Part shown: positions 24,593-36,926 of the stretch, one piece after another | Layout: each line of letters starts with the position of its first letter | How positions within the stretch are numbered: position 1 is the stretch's first letter | NCBI GenBank assembly: GCA_028023455.1 | Contig: JAQFVV010012441.1 | Span: forward strand, 3,223,911-3,287,910 | Length of the DNA: 64,000 nt | Origin: Epiperipatus broadwayi | Lineage: Eukaryota > Onychophora > Udeonychophora > Euonychophora > Peripatidae | Direction of reading: 5' to 3' | Translations under genes and position numbers: made by a program | The notes under the pieces: generated by a model | What the model saw: the letters and a program-made list of their open reading frames with translations, nothing else | Database searches by the model: none | Told to the model about the DNA's origin: nothing

Positions 24593-24833
24593 CAGCACAA
24601 ACAAATGTGTAAATAAAAATAAAGACCAAATTAAATACATTTACAATCTTTTTTAAAAACGAAAACAGTTTTTTTTTTTAAAGAATATTAGATAATAAAC
24701 CAACATTTTGACTAACAACTTTCTTCTGATAGGCTATTTATTATCTAATATTCATTTAAAAAATTGGTTTTGTTTTTAGAAGATTGTAAATTATGTTTAA
24801 TTCGATCTTTATTTACGCATAGGTTTGTGGCTG
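24593..24833. mobile_element. palindromic MITE
   Basis: Two arms of about 110 bp mirror one another. The left arm reads CAGCACAAAC, GTGTAAATAAA, ATTTACAATCTTTTTTAAAA and ATTAGATAATAAA; the right arm gives the complements of these in reverse order and ends GGTTTGTGGCTG. The arms differ at several positions and no target duplication is obvious, so it is old. The superfamily is not assignable; CAG termini would allow hAT. Confidence 0.65.
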
Positions 24834-24907
24834 CGTTTTTCATCATCATTAGACTAATTGGTAAGTACCTATCTGTTTTTCACGGATGATTAATCAATAA
24901 AATTATT

Positions 24908-25180
24908 GATATTATTGAAAGAATTAATAGACGGAAGTGACGTTGGGTTGAGAATATTGCTAGTATAAATGACAACCGATGAATAATCGAAGTCTTATCA
25001 TAGATTTCAAAAGATTGTTAAAAACCCACAAAATGACCACATGTGAGATGGATGAATGATATATGTAAATTTGCCAATATTATGAAAAAGAGGAGCTATA
25101 GTCCCAAAAAAAGAGGAGCTATAGTCCAAAAAAGTGAATTAAACTTGAAGAGACTGTATTCCTGTAGTGAATAGATAGTA
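24908..25180 (+). mobile_element. RTE-type LINE 3' fragment, decayed
   Basis: It aligns by eye with 30530-30750: GAAAGAATTAATAGACGGAA, TGGGTTGAGAATATTGCTAG, then CCACATGTGAGATGGATGAA and TTAAACTTGAAGAGAC. These encode the conserved C-terminal text KRLKW, W-GHIAR, HVRWMD and LNLER in the better copy. A 20-bp word, AAAAGAGGAGCTATAGTCC, is tandemly repeated at about 25083-25128. It carries stops and indels. Confidence 0.65.
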
Positions 25181-25359
25181 ATTGAAACTGGTAATAATTA
25201 TCTTATTGGAGAGTTCCCAAAACCATTAAAAGGTTTATATATATAAGTTGAAAGAAAATTGGGGATTATAAAATATTTTTAAAAAAATATATTGACAGTT
25301 ACTTATATTATTAGAGAGAAAATTACTATATGTAAATATTTGATGGTAATAATAATAAA

Positions 25360-26730
25360 CAGCCACTCAAAAATTAAATGACTATACGAGCCAATCTGCA
25401 ACACAAATATGTCCACATATAGAACTTGCTGGTCCATTTTTCTTTCTACTTGATATTTTATGGTGTATTTTAGTTCCCTCAGCAGATAACTTCTTTCTGT
25501 AATACTTAAACACTGTGTCTAATTGTGGCTTTTCAATTCTAGTCTCTGCCATATCTTACCAATGGAAGTATTTGACAATGAACTTCTTTAGAATGTCTTT
25601 AGGTAAATCTTTATAAACTAAAATGGGAGTATACCTCTTCCATGAATTCATGTTCAATTTTAATAAAACACCCTTTCAGGAAGACTTTCATTGTTTATTC
25701 ATTTTACATGCACAGCCCAATGAAGGTGTTATTTTATTGTGAACTCAGTAGCATCGCATTCAGCAAGCTGAAGAACACATTGATTGGTTTTGCAATCTTG
25801 CCATTGGATTTTTAAAATTTTAGGACGCATCAAATGAAATTTTTCTAATGTCTTTATATTGCATTGATAGAGCATCCAAGTTTTTTTTCCATGCAATAAA
25901 TTATGTAAAATAACAACTCTATATACTGCTAACTTAGTTGGAGTAGTTATTTTCTTGTGTGGAAGTATTCTTTTTAACTTGTTAAAAGCAGCAGAAGCAT
26001 ATTGGAGTCTATTTGATATTCATCCAAGCTAAACGTTATTGAGGATTTTTTTTCTGTCACTGCCTGATATCCGAGATGTTTATAAATTGCATTCCATACA
26101 TTACGAACATTTTGTAAATCACTTTTTGAAGTCACAAAAATAGACAATTGTCAGTATACTGTAAATACAGAATCCAAAAAGATGTTCTTATTTTTGGTTT
26201 TAATTGATTCAAATTAAAAATTCCACCATCAAACCTGAATTGTATCATATCTCTCTTTAATTAAGCCACATATAAATAATTCCAAAGACCACTGCCATAA
26301 AAATTGGAAAAAATGTTGGAAGATTACCCATCCTTGTAATCACTTTTCATTTCAAATGATTTTTATTTTTCAGTTGTAGTAATAACACTTTCTCACATTT
26401 TATTGTGTAAAAGCTATATAATATGAATAAATTTTGGTGATCAGCCAACTCATTTTAAACAACGCTATAGACATCTTATTAATTGAATTAAATGCCTTCA
26501 CCAAATCAATAAAAGCAGTATATAAATCAGTCCTATGTTCATTGCACTTTTTGTTCATTTGCCTAGCAATATAAATCATATCTATAGTGCTTCTTGATTC
26601 TCTAAAACCACATTAAACCTCTGATAACTATTTATCTGTATGTAACTGGAAACAACCCATTTATCAGGGATTTTTCAAAGTACTTTCGCTGTAGTTTTAA
26701 TGGCCGGTTTTTAGTGCTTTACTTTTTGAT
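25360..26730 (-). mobile_element. LINE fragment with reverse-transcriptase remnant
   Basis: The minus-strand translation gives, in order, DMIYIARQMNKKCNEHRTDL followed by FIDLVKAFNSIN, the classic non-LTR fingers/palm motif. Next comes GGIFNLNQLKPK, then LQYTDN in place of the catalytic LQYADD, then ILHNLLHGKKTWMLYQCNIK and the GH-containing C-terminal tail. Full relatives also encode an apurinic endonuclease upstream; that is absent here. Frames are broken throughout. The AATAATAATAAACAGC word at its 3' edge (about 25347) recurs near 45418. The same family gives the fragments at 47695-48960 and 8239-8425. Clade unresolved. Confidence 0.72.
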
Positions 26731-28440
26731 ATTTAATGGGTTTTAATACCTTTTTACACTCCATTTAGTGCCTATAAAAAATTTTAACTCGTAACAGTAT
26801 TTATGAGTAATGATATGAAATAGATTATTTGTAAGTAGTAATGGGGGATTATTAAATTTCTGAGCAATTTCCTGAAACATTTAATTAGACAGTGATGATA
26901 TTTGTCATTCAACTCCAAAGCATTGAGAATATCGAACAATTATTCTTAGGACCAGTTTATTGCCTATTGTTCTTATGAATAAATCGTTTTTATAAAAACA
27001 TTATTTATTTACAAACTGCTTGGAGTCTGTCTGCACTTCTATCTAATTTCCATTGATTCACACTTTATTTATATATTTCAACTTTGAATTTTATGATAAA
27101 GTCACTATTTACCTATTAAGCCTATTATTAGAGTCCCATTATAAAATAGCAAGTTCTTTCATCATTTTACTTACTATACATTAATTTTAATAATTCGGAC
27201 TTTTTCTTGTGTAGTGACTAATGCATCTTTCTGAGTTTGAATAACTTCCGGGACACTATACTTTTCTACCCTAATTCTGTCACTTGTTGTAAATTTGGGT
27301 AATTAATTGGAAGAAGGTAGATGATAATACTTATGAATTCCATATCCTGTACTATCCCCAAGCAAATTTTTGATTTATAGCTTTTCTTGAATGAGGGCTT
27401 GACCTAGATTTAGCTAACTTCATCCTTTTTTAGTCATAATGCATCACTCATTCAGAAGACGTCTTTTTGTGTCCTATCAAGATACCAGACTGAAATTGTA
27501 ACAGCATCTTAAAATCTATTGGATTAGTATAAAACAAACAAAATATCTTGTAACTCTAGCTTACAATAGATGGCATTGTTGCAGTAAAATAAATGAAATT
27601 TGTTCCTGAAAAATATTATGTGAGTTGAGATATGATGGTTTATTTTTTGTTATATACTAGTCAAGAATAAAAATACCTAGTTATTATAAAACTAAGAATA
27701 CTAAAATATATAATTACTGGATTGATGACTATAATTATATTAGTAAAACAGTAAGATGTTATTGAATTTTATTCTGACAGTTTGATAATAAAAGGGTTGT
27801 TGGTAGGTTAAAAATGCATTATATCAGTGCTTATAAGCCAGAAACTAGGTTAGAGATATATATTTAATAAGCACTATCATCTAATTTTTATTGAAGTTTG
27901 CTTCTGAATACCATTGTTTATGCTGGATCATATGATGGGGGGGGGGCTTCAAATTTTTCAGCTTGTCACAGTTTTGTTTAGGTATCCATTTTATAGTTAA
28001 TGGCATCATTACTAATGAGTAAATGGTTATGAATCTATTTCTAATTAGAGAGTAAAACTAAAGAAGCAAAATTTGGAGAAGTCTGTATACCATAGGTAAT
28101 ATTTAAATAATTTAGTTTATCTTCACCTTTTTTTATAGATAGCCAAAGTTTATCATAAAGATAAAGATTCAATACTTCGGATTTCTAGGTCGATTCTTGT
28201 TGATGTGAAATATATATATATGTTGGGTCAATTGAAAGGAACTGCTGTTCTTTGTCTCTTTTTGTCATTTGACTATCATAGTACTTTACAAGCAACAGAC
28301 CATTTGACATATATATTTAATTTTAACAAGAAATAGTTAAGATTAAAAGTGCTTACATAAACAAATTCCATCTAAATACTTCTAGTATTTAAATAAAAAT
28401 AAATTGAATGTTTGTTTGCTTGGAAATTTATAAGAAGTTT
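26731..28440. other. AT-rich intronic sequence, no gene seen
   Basis: No gene recognised. A G run lies at about 27938-27946. A short word near 27838 (AGCCAGAAACTAGGTTAGAG) recurs near 38434 and 51858 in similar form, suggesting the tail of a shared repeat. Confidence 0.45.
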
Positions 28441-28530
28441 GAACATTGGAAATGGCCGAGTTGGGCCACAATCCATAGACCTTGAACATCGTAGTGTACC
28501 ATTCTACCACTGTGTCAAGCCCCAGTATTT
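28440..28530 (-). repeat. tRNA-like fragment
   Basis: On the minus strand GGGGCTTGACACAGTGGTAG followed by AATGGTACAC resembles a Pol III A box (compare TGRCNNAGTGGTAGAAT). A B box is not clear (AGGTCTATGGATTGTGG), so this may be an old SINE head or tRNA pseudogene. Confidence 0.4.
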
Positions 28531-29074
28531 AAATAGTGATTAAAAATATTTTGGAATGGTTTCACTTATTTTTAACAATGTTGTAGGCTGAAGTGTTTAA
28601 ATAACTTATTATTTAAAATGTATACTATTTTCTGCTTAATTTAACAAGATTTTTACTGAGCATGAGGCAAACAAGATGTTGACTTATATATCAAGTGTGG
28701 GGATTTTTTACACTTTGCAAGTGTATCATAAGTCCAGATTTACATAAATCATATTTCCATAAATAGAGACTGCTTACATATTCTTGAATTTATGTATGTT
28801 TTTGTTAAATAGTTTTTCTATTTAATTATGATGTCCAACCCAGCATTACTAATCTGTAAAAGATTATCCTCTTTTATGTGATTTTTATTTATAAAAGAGG
28901 ATAAGAAATATATTGGTGAAATTTGTTTTGTATTGTATCTTTGTTTGTCAAGAGTTTGTTCTCAAATAATATTACTTAGCTTACATTTGACCTTTTTCTT
29001 TAAATGGTTGGCTATTTGTATTTTATATCTTTTAATATTATTGTTCAGAAACATGTGATTATTTTATATTGTAA

Positions 29075-29717
<643 letters not shown>

Positions 29718-30061
29718 AGTCCTAAATAACGCACCTCAGGTTAAACTATCCTTCAACAATATATCAGTAAAGTAAAAACAATTTTGGATTAGAATTTTTA
29801 AGCTTTTAATTTAGGAGAGCTCATGGCACAGTGATTATTATATCAGCTTTGATGCCCACAACCTGAACTTGGATCCATGTCAAGTAAACATTGACATGGA
29901 TCCAAGTTCAGGTTGTGGGCATCAAAGCTGTATAATAATCACTGTTCCATGAGCTCTTCTAAATTAAAAGTAACGCTTAAAAATTCTAATCAAAAATTGT
30001 TTTTATTTTACTGATATATTGTGGAAGGATAGTTTAACTTGAGGTGTGTTATTTAGAACTG
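29718..30061. repeat. 344-bp palindrome with tRNA-like arms
   Basis: Two arms of about 165 bp are near-perfect reverse complements, centred near 29886 (CATGTCAAGTAAACATTGAC). Landmarks in the left arm are CAGTCCTAAATAACGC, AATATATCAGTAAAGTAAAA, GAGAGCTCATGGCACAGTGA and CAACCTGAACTTGGATCC; the right arm repeats them in reverse. Within each arm TGGCACAGTGATTA and ACTTGGATCC stand at about Pol III A-box/B-box spacing. It lies about 400 bp inside the intron, so the transcript could fold into a very stable hairpin. Confidence 0.85.
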
Positions 30062-30254
30062 TTTTATCCATATGTTTATCTATAAATATATATTCACCAT
30101 AACCTTATATATATCAGACTAATTTTTTTTTTTGCCACTTTTTATTTTTTTTTTTTATTTTTTAATGTTTTTTTTCCCTTTACTGTATATATGTATGGAA
30201 TAATAATAAATATATTCTTTTTATTTTATAATGATTATATAACAAAAATCATAG

Positions 30255-30790
30255 AATTAAACTTGGTTGGAGTGCTTTTGGTAGAAATAACTTGATACTA
30301 AAAGGAAATATGCCTATGTGTTTGAAAAGGATGATTTTTAACAAATGTGTTTTACCAGTTCTTACTTATGGATCTGAGACTTGGACACTTAATGGAAGAG
30401 CAATACAGAGACTTCAGACCACTCAAAGGAGTATGGAGAGATGTATGTTGGGAGTAACAAGAAGAGATCGAAAACGCAATGTATGGGTAAGACAACAAAC
30501 AGGTGTTACTGACCTTATTGAAAAAATTAAAAGATTGAAATGGAGTTGGGCTGGACATATTGCTAGAAGAGATGATAATAGATGGACAATTGAAATTTTA
30601 AACTGGATTCCAAGAGATTGTAAAAGACCCAGAAAGAGACCACATGTGAGATGGATGGATGAAATAGAAAATGTGCAGGGGTGTTGTGGAGAAGAGAAGC
30701 TAAAGATCGGAGAAGATGGATTAAACTTGGAGAGACCTTCATCCTGCAGTGGATTGATAATGGTTGATGATGATGATATAACAAAAAGTG
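30255..30790 (+). mobile_element. RTE-type LINE, 3' end (C-terminal reverse-transcriptase tail)
   Basis: The open frame runs from upstream text KLGWSAFGRNNLILKG into MFNKCVLPVLTYGSETWTL-type sequence (here IFNKCVLPVLTYGSETW), then TTQRSMERCMLGVTRRDRKR, QQTGVTDLIEKIKRLKWSW, AGHIARRDDNRW, and PRKRPHVRWMDEI. This is the standard C-terminus of RTE-clade LINE polyprotein, often misannotated in animal genomes as craniofacial development protein 2-like. It ends in a GATGATGATG tail as RTE elements do. Endonuclease and the catalytic reverse-transcriptase motifs are missing, so this is a 5'-truncated insertion. The 168-codon frame is intact but not a host gene. Confidence 0.88.
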
Positions 30791-31314
30791 TACATTAAAC
30801 TAGTTTGTGAATTATCTTAGTAATGTATTCTGACTTGTTTGTAATATGTTTTTATTATGCATAAAAGCAAATAACCTAAAGGAACGTGATATTATCAAAT
30901 ATAATAAAACGTGTTTGCTTTCAATTTTGACTTGAAAATGCTGATTTTTCATGAGGAGAGAAGCCATAATAAATAAATAAAATTAATTAAATAGGCTATT
31001 TTTATAAATAGAAATAATATATCTATAATTAATCAATAGTTTGGTAATATTAAAATTCAGGAATTTTGGGATATGCCTTGGTGATGTTTACTTCTGTTTC
31101 AATTGAATTTAAATGGTTTTCAATTGAAGAAGGTTGAGAAACTAACTGAAAGTACTTATGTAGTTTTAGTTTTTAGGAATATATTATTGTCATTGTAATT
31201 CATTACTTTTATCACAATATTAATATACAATAGATATTTTATTTTATTTACAGTATAGTAATATGTATTAACTGTATAAAAACACAATGAGTTTTTAAAA
31301 TATATAAATATATG
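30791..31314. other. AT-rich intronic sequence, no gene seen
   Basis: Only AT-rich unique-looking text; no repeat or coding structure recognised. Confidence 0.5.
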
Positions 31315-31515
31315 TAAGCCGAGCACTGATTGTATATACATGTGGGAGATTATGATCTGGCCCAATTGATGTGTGCTGGTTCTGCATAATATATGTATAT
31401 TGGAGATCATTTATCTTTTTCATACATGTGTGGTCATGTGTATTGGTTGTTTGAGGTGGAGTGGAGGATGAATATAGACTAAAAATCCTAAGCTCAAATC
31501 CCTCTACTTACTATA
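31315..31515 (+). repeat. tRNA-like repeat family, single copy
   Basis: Family landmarks in order: GAGCACTGATTGTATATACA, GGGAGATTATGATCTGGCCC, AATTGATGTGTGCTGGTTC, TTGGAGATCATTTATCTTTT, GTGTGGTCATGTGTATTGG and CTCAAATCCCTCTACTT. The same order is seen at 63350-63645 and in the arms of 17922-18525. Confidence 0.7.
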
Positions 31516-32038
31516 GTAAACATTCAGTTTACCGAATGAAAAGGTTAATGTAATATATATGTATGTCATAAGTTCACAACAAATTGCTGTTAATAGACAA
31601 TAGTCTTGGCACATGTTGTGCTTAATAATCAAATATATATGGTTTTTTTAATCAGTTTTAATTTCAAAAGCTGCATTTTCCAGTTTATCTTGTAAGATAG
31701 TATTAACAAAATATACAAAGTTATTTCATTATTGAGATATGATTCATCCAGGTTTCATTTTATTGTGCTCGTCAACATATTCAGATATAATTTGTTCATA
31801 TTTACAATTGGCAATTGAATTGTTTTTTGTTTTTTTTTTTAAAATATGAAAAATCAGCAGCTGTTTTTTATAAAATATCAAATGACAAATCATTAAATGT
31901 TTTCCTGAGAGAAAACTCATATAAAATGTAATTTTCCATCTTGTTTTAGTCAATCAATCTAACTTGCTTTTAAGTAGTGATATCAATATCGATGATTTCA
32001 AAGAATAAATACTTCTGTTTCCTGTTCATCTTTAGGTT
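31516..32038. other. AT-rich intronic sequence, no gene seen
   Basis: No feature recognised. Confidence 0.45.
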
Positions 32039-32660
32039 CATTCGAATTTTCAGTATATTGGGGATGTGTGTAGCCATGTATATTTGTTGTTTGAGATAGA
32101 GTGGGGGATGGATAGACTGAAAAATCCTTAGTTCAAATCTCTACATCAATGGTCTTCAACTACTGGGCCGCAGACCGGTACCGGGCCACAGAAGTTTTTT
32201 GCTGGTCCATGCTAGACTAGCAAAAAAGTTTGTAATAACAAAATAATAAGATTTTAAACTTTTAATTAATATAAACAATTTTTATTTATTTTTTCATCGC
32301 ACTTTTACCTGATTTAAAAAAAAGAAACAGAACAAAAACAAAATCTAATCAATCATACATAAATTAATTTGTTTTTCTAGTTATCACAGATGTTTATGGG
32401 GGGGGGGGGGATAGAATTAAATTTTTTATTATTTTTTTAAAAAAATTCAAAATTAAAAAAAAAAAAGTTTTTTATTATACAAATTCCATATATATATATA
32501 TAACTTCATCTAAGGCTAAGCTGTTTACATCTTTAAGAAAATTTATCTATAGACTTCTGCCGGTCCGTGAAACCTTATCCTTATTTTTACTGGTCCGCAG
32601 GTGTGAAAAGGTTGAAGACCACTTCTCTATATACATATATAGGAAATTTTCAGTATAAAC
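32039..32660 (+). repeat. tRNA-like repeat copy interrupted by a hAT MITE
   Basis: The terminal part of the tRNA-like family (TTGGGGATGTGTGTAGCCAT, TTGAGATAGAGTGGGGGATG, GTTCAAATCTCTACAT) is cut at 32146 by the hAT MITE and resumes after it (TATATACATATATAGGAAAT). The MITE therefore landed later than the tRNA-like copy. Confidence 0.65.
32147..32624. mobile_element. hAT-type MITE
   Basis: Left end CAATGGTCTTCAACTACTGG and right end GGTTGAAGACCACTT are inverted repeats of hAT type. The 8-bp flanks are CTCTACAT (32139-32146) and CTCTATAT (32625-32632), identical at 7 of 8 positions. Subterminal GC-rich blocks (GCCGCAGACCGGTACCGG; TACTGGTCCGCAGG) face an AT-rich centre with a G run near 32399-32410 and (TA)n near 32489-32501. 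It has no coding capacity. The split copy at 51968-58539 is the same family. Confidence 0.85.
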
Positions 32661-33390
32661 AAGTGACACTGCCGTAGAATTACATCTCATTAATATTTTT
32701 ATCTTGAAGCGATTTTTTTCTCTTCTATATATTTTGTTCTGACAATATTTATTTTTGAATTCTTATTTTCTTGATAATTTTAGAGTTTGTAACAAACCTA
32801 TTAATAAATCATTATGTTGAATATTTTTTATTATTTTCTAATTGCTCATTTAATAAGTACAATCTGAAAATTTTATCTCAGAACAAGTGTTGTGAGATAT
32901 TTTTTTCACAACACAATATATAACACTGTATGTATCTTTTTCATTTACTGTATGACTTCAGATACTATCAGCGTGCTGTTCCTTTAAGAGTAATTCTTAA
33001 TGAAAGCATTCCCCCCCCCCATCCTTTATATTATACAAAAAGGTATAAAACTCATCTTTTTCCATCCTTATTAAATACAAAAAAATATAATGCTCTTGTA
33101 TATTTCTAAAAAAAATTAATCCTTGTAAAATACAGCTTGCTATATGTAGTACTCCAACTACATTTGAGGATTGGGTAGTACGCAGAATATATATATAATA
33201 TAAAAAACTTTTTTAATAAACAGCTATTGCATGGCACAGGCTACTCTTACAGGCCATACATAGAAAAACAATGAAGGAAAATGCAATACTCATCAGGGTT
33301 ATCATTTTCTGTGGGGGGTGAGGATTGAGTTTTTTTTTTATATCTATGCCTGACCAAATTTAAATTGGTTACCTGGATTGACTATAAGCT
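32633..33390. other. AT-rich intronic sequence, no gene seen
   Basis: A C run at about 33011-33020; otherwise unremarkable AT-rich text. Confidence 0.45.
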
Positions 33391-33536
33391 AACTACTTGA
33401 GATATAAAAAAAAAAAATCCTAATCCTTTTGAAAATAATTTCACTTGATCCAAGTTTGAATACAACTACTTGAGATATAAAAAAAAAAAATCCTAATCCT
33501 TTTGAAAATAATTTCACTTGATCCAAGTTTGAATAC
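33391..33536. repeat. 73-bp tandem duplication
   Basis: Two adjacent copies (33391-33463, 33464-33536) start AACTACTTGAGATATAAAAA and end TTGATCCAAGTTTGAATAC. They look virtually identical apart from A-run length, so the duplication is young. Confidence 0.85.
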
Positions 33537-36240
33537 CATATTATAGGCATGGCAGATAGATGGCCTACCTCTTTCCCAAGACATATATATATGGCTAAAT
33601 TATTAATTTTGAATATATATTCCTGAATGCCATTTTTGATTACCAACCATATTGACATTATTATCAAATCTTTCACTTTATTTAAAGTTTATGTCATTTT
33701 TTTTCTAATTTAATCCAATATTTTCCTAACTGATAACAAAATTCTGTTCAAAAACTTGTGTGTTTAATTTTTTGTATAGGATTATTTGACATAATCGTTG
33801 ATTGTGGGATATAGCAAATGGGTTTTCAAATGTTAAAATATTTTTCTAATTTCATTTCATTTATGTTTTTTGCTCTTTAGTAACAAATTATCAATACAAA
33901 AATATCTATACCTATATATGTAAGTATATAACTTATACGTGCATTGATTGCTGAATAACCTTATTTGGGGGCGTATTTGTAACTTGTCTTTATGTGAAAT
34001 ATTAATTGCCAAATTTTTCTTAGTTTTCTACATTTGATGTAATTTCTATTGTTTTATTTTCATGATAATTTTTTTGTTTTGTTATTTATTTTTCGATATA
34101 AAATAAATAAGGCAAAAATTAAATATTTTACTATGCACAGTAATTAACTATTTAGAAACTCATTTCAATTTTGGAATATACTAAGTTACGATTAACTGTG
34201 CTTAAAGTAGTTGATTTGGGAAACAAAACATTAAGAATAATTTTTTAAAAATCAGTTATAATCTAAATTTGAAAATTATAATTGAATGCAATAGTGTGAT
34301 CATAAACTAAACATGTGATGGGTGAAATAGGTATGAGACAAATGTGATATTATACACTTAATATAGCAATAATCTACATGTGTATGTTACAGCATCAATA
34401 CAGTCAAACAATCACGCTATTCATAAATTCATGCATGAGTAAGTTACATATATATTATAATGGGATTTTCCGTTTTCCATATATATATATATATCTTACG
34501 CACATATATAATCTTGAAAGATTGCGTGTATGTATATATATATAACAATACACGTATATGCGTAATTGTTTAAAAAAAATATTTATTCTTAAATTATTCC
34601 ATTTTATCGCCCAGCATATTTATGAGTATCAATTTATGACCTCAAGCGCCAATCCTATATTTCTATAAGAATTATGCTGTGATAGCTGGAATACCAATAT
34701 GGAAATGCTCCTGGACTAGCTCTGCTCACCGGCAGTAGATCTAACCCTCTCTTTTTCTTTCTATTTAAAAAAAAAACTCACAACACACACAAAAAAAACC
34801 CATTCATTTTAAACATATTTATTAGTAATGATATTTACGTATCTATAAAAAAAAAAATATTATTTACATAAGTTAAATTAATGTCTCTTTTTTTCCCCAA
34901 AGATTCATATCAGTTTCCCCTTTGTTGGTTTGCTCTTTTCTCTCTTTACCAACCCCCCCCCCACACACACACACACACAAATACGCTATAATATGTGTTT
35001 TGCACCGAAGATTTAATGATGGATTAATTTATACACTAATAAATCCCGTAGGAAATAATTTTGAACTCTCCGTGCAAAAGAAAAGAAATTTTAAGTTCAG
35101 AATTGCCAAATAACAGTTTTCTCAATTTCGTGGAGTAAGCTTACTAAAAGTGACATATATATGCAAATAGAGGAAAAGTACCTGCGTTTCCCCGGGGAAT
35201 TGATCGAATTCACCTGGTGAGACGAAATCTCCGGTCCTTGGATGATGAACAGATTTTTTTGAAATTCGGATTCCATGGCTGATGTCTATTTATTTATTTA
35301 CTTTCTTCTCATCTTATGACGATTCAACATTGTTGCTTATTGACGCAATTCTCCGGGCTGGACGTCCCTTCTCCGATATCGGCAGCTGCTATACATTCAT
35401 GGGAAGGATTCGAGCACCTCGCACGTTGAAGCTTCTACCCCAGCCTGACCATTTTTATCAATATATAATCTGATTTCTGGATTCTTATTTCTGTATATCA
35501 GTCTAACGTCTGCTTTCTTCCACCCTCAAACTTATACTAATCATTAATTCTTTTTTTTTTTAATTATAAAATTTGTCTTTCTTTTCATTCATTTTCAATT
35601 ATATTTCCATTCACATTCCATTATGCCTTTGTTTGAATGCACTACAAAAACTTTTTACACCTATTTCTTTCCAATTAATATTTAATTAGAATTAGACATT
35701 CCAAGGTTTTTTTATCAGTCAGTTTTATTGTTCTGCAAATCACTGTCTTTCATCTTGACATTTATAGTTCTTTTGTTGACTTAATATGTATATATTTAAA
35801 AAGTTTATCAAACAAAATGTTTTTTTATTTTGTGAATTTTCATGTTTAATGATTCAAAAACGCACTCACACTTATACATAGCGATGTGTATAGCTGGGTT
35901 TGGCAAAAGAAAGAAAAAAATCAGAGCAAGTGTATAACCCCCCCCCTACCTCTTTTATGAGTTCTTTTTAATTAAAATAACTAAATCAATTCAATACGAC
36001 CACGCAAATGACCGTTGACTGTACATCAACTTGTAAATATTAAAAAAATAAATAAACTTGTAAATATTAGTTTTGTTAGTAAAGTAATATATATTTTTAA
36101 TAATACGTTAGTAATAAGATATATATATTTTTTAATAATGCGTTAAGTATACGAATTGTATTAGTCTAATTATCGCAACAGGGTTTGATTATACCTGCCC
36201 TGTTGCAATATATATATACAATGTGTTGGACTTTTTGTAA
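33537..36240. other. AT-rich intronic sequence with an unresolved GC-richer block
   Basis: (TA)n runs near 34480-34494 and 34530-34542, and a C run followed by (CA)n at about 34951-34978. About 34660-34750 and 35175-35460 are clearly less AT-rich (for example CCCCGGGGAATTGATCGAAT, CAATTCTCCGGGCTGGACGT, GGGAAGGATTCGAGCACCTC). The last of these resembles a B box on the plus strand. No coding frame or inverted repeat explains the block; it may be an old SINE or LTR piece. A C run lies at about 35938-35946. Confidence 0.4.
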
Positions 36241-36926
36241 TAAGAGAAAATTATAAATGTTCATGTTATTTTGGTACCTATGGTAGATATAGTCTTGGTA
36301 ATGAAATTTTATAGAAAGGTTGGCAGGAGTGAATTGTTTTGAAAAGAATTATGAAAGATGTTGATTTTAAAAATTAAGAAATGGATGAGTATGATGAAGT
36401 TTATAAATAAGTATTCACTAATGCAATTAAAAAAGAGAAAATAGTGAGGAAAAAGTTTAGAAAGTGGAAGGTTGTGTAGAATTATGTTAAGAACTTATTG
36501 GGAGAAGTGGTGGGAGTAAAGATTAGGTGAGATAGCTATTTAAAGGGGAAGAAATGTAATGGAATTAATAAGAAAATTGCATGAACTTGATAAGTAAGTA
36601 GTTCATGAAGGGAATTAGTAGTTAAAGAAATAAGAGAGGTTGTGAAAAATGTTGGAAATATTTGAAGTGGAATAATGAGAAAAATAAGAATCTTACAGAG
36701 AGAAGATAATGGCAGATAAAGAAGAATTTGATGATGAATTTATAATAAAAACTTTGGATGAAGAAGAATCAGTAAATAAATATGATTTATTAGGGAGTTA
36801 AATGTATGAAAAATCAAAAGAAATGATGGGTAGAGAATTGAATAAAGTGATAGGTAGTTTGAAAGAGAAAGATTTAATAAAATTAGCATAATTCATGAAA
36901 CTAAAGAAATGTTTGTTTTATATAAA
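36241..36926. other. purine-biased stretch, function unknown
   Basis: About 36310-36890 is markedly A+G-rich on the plus strand with very few C residues (for example GGGAGAAGTGGTGGGAGTAA, AGAGAGAAGATAATGGCAGA). It reads in broken frames as lysine- and glutamate-rich text. It could be an old LINE copy eroded by C-to-T change, but no motif proves that. Confidence 0.4.

Noticed and set aside
30292-30798. 168-residue open frame as a host gene
   Set aside because: The sequence is the C-terminal end of an RTE-type LINE polyprotein with a GAT-repeat tail; it lacks its own start context and continues upstream in frame.
34922-35113. 63-residue frame with proline and histidine-threonine runs
   Set aside because: The composition comes from a C run and a (CA)n microsatellite.
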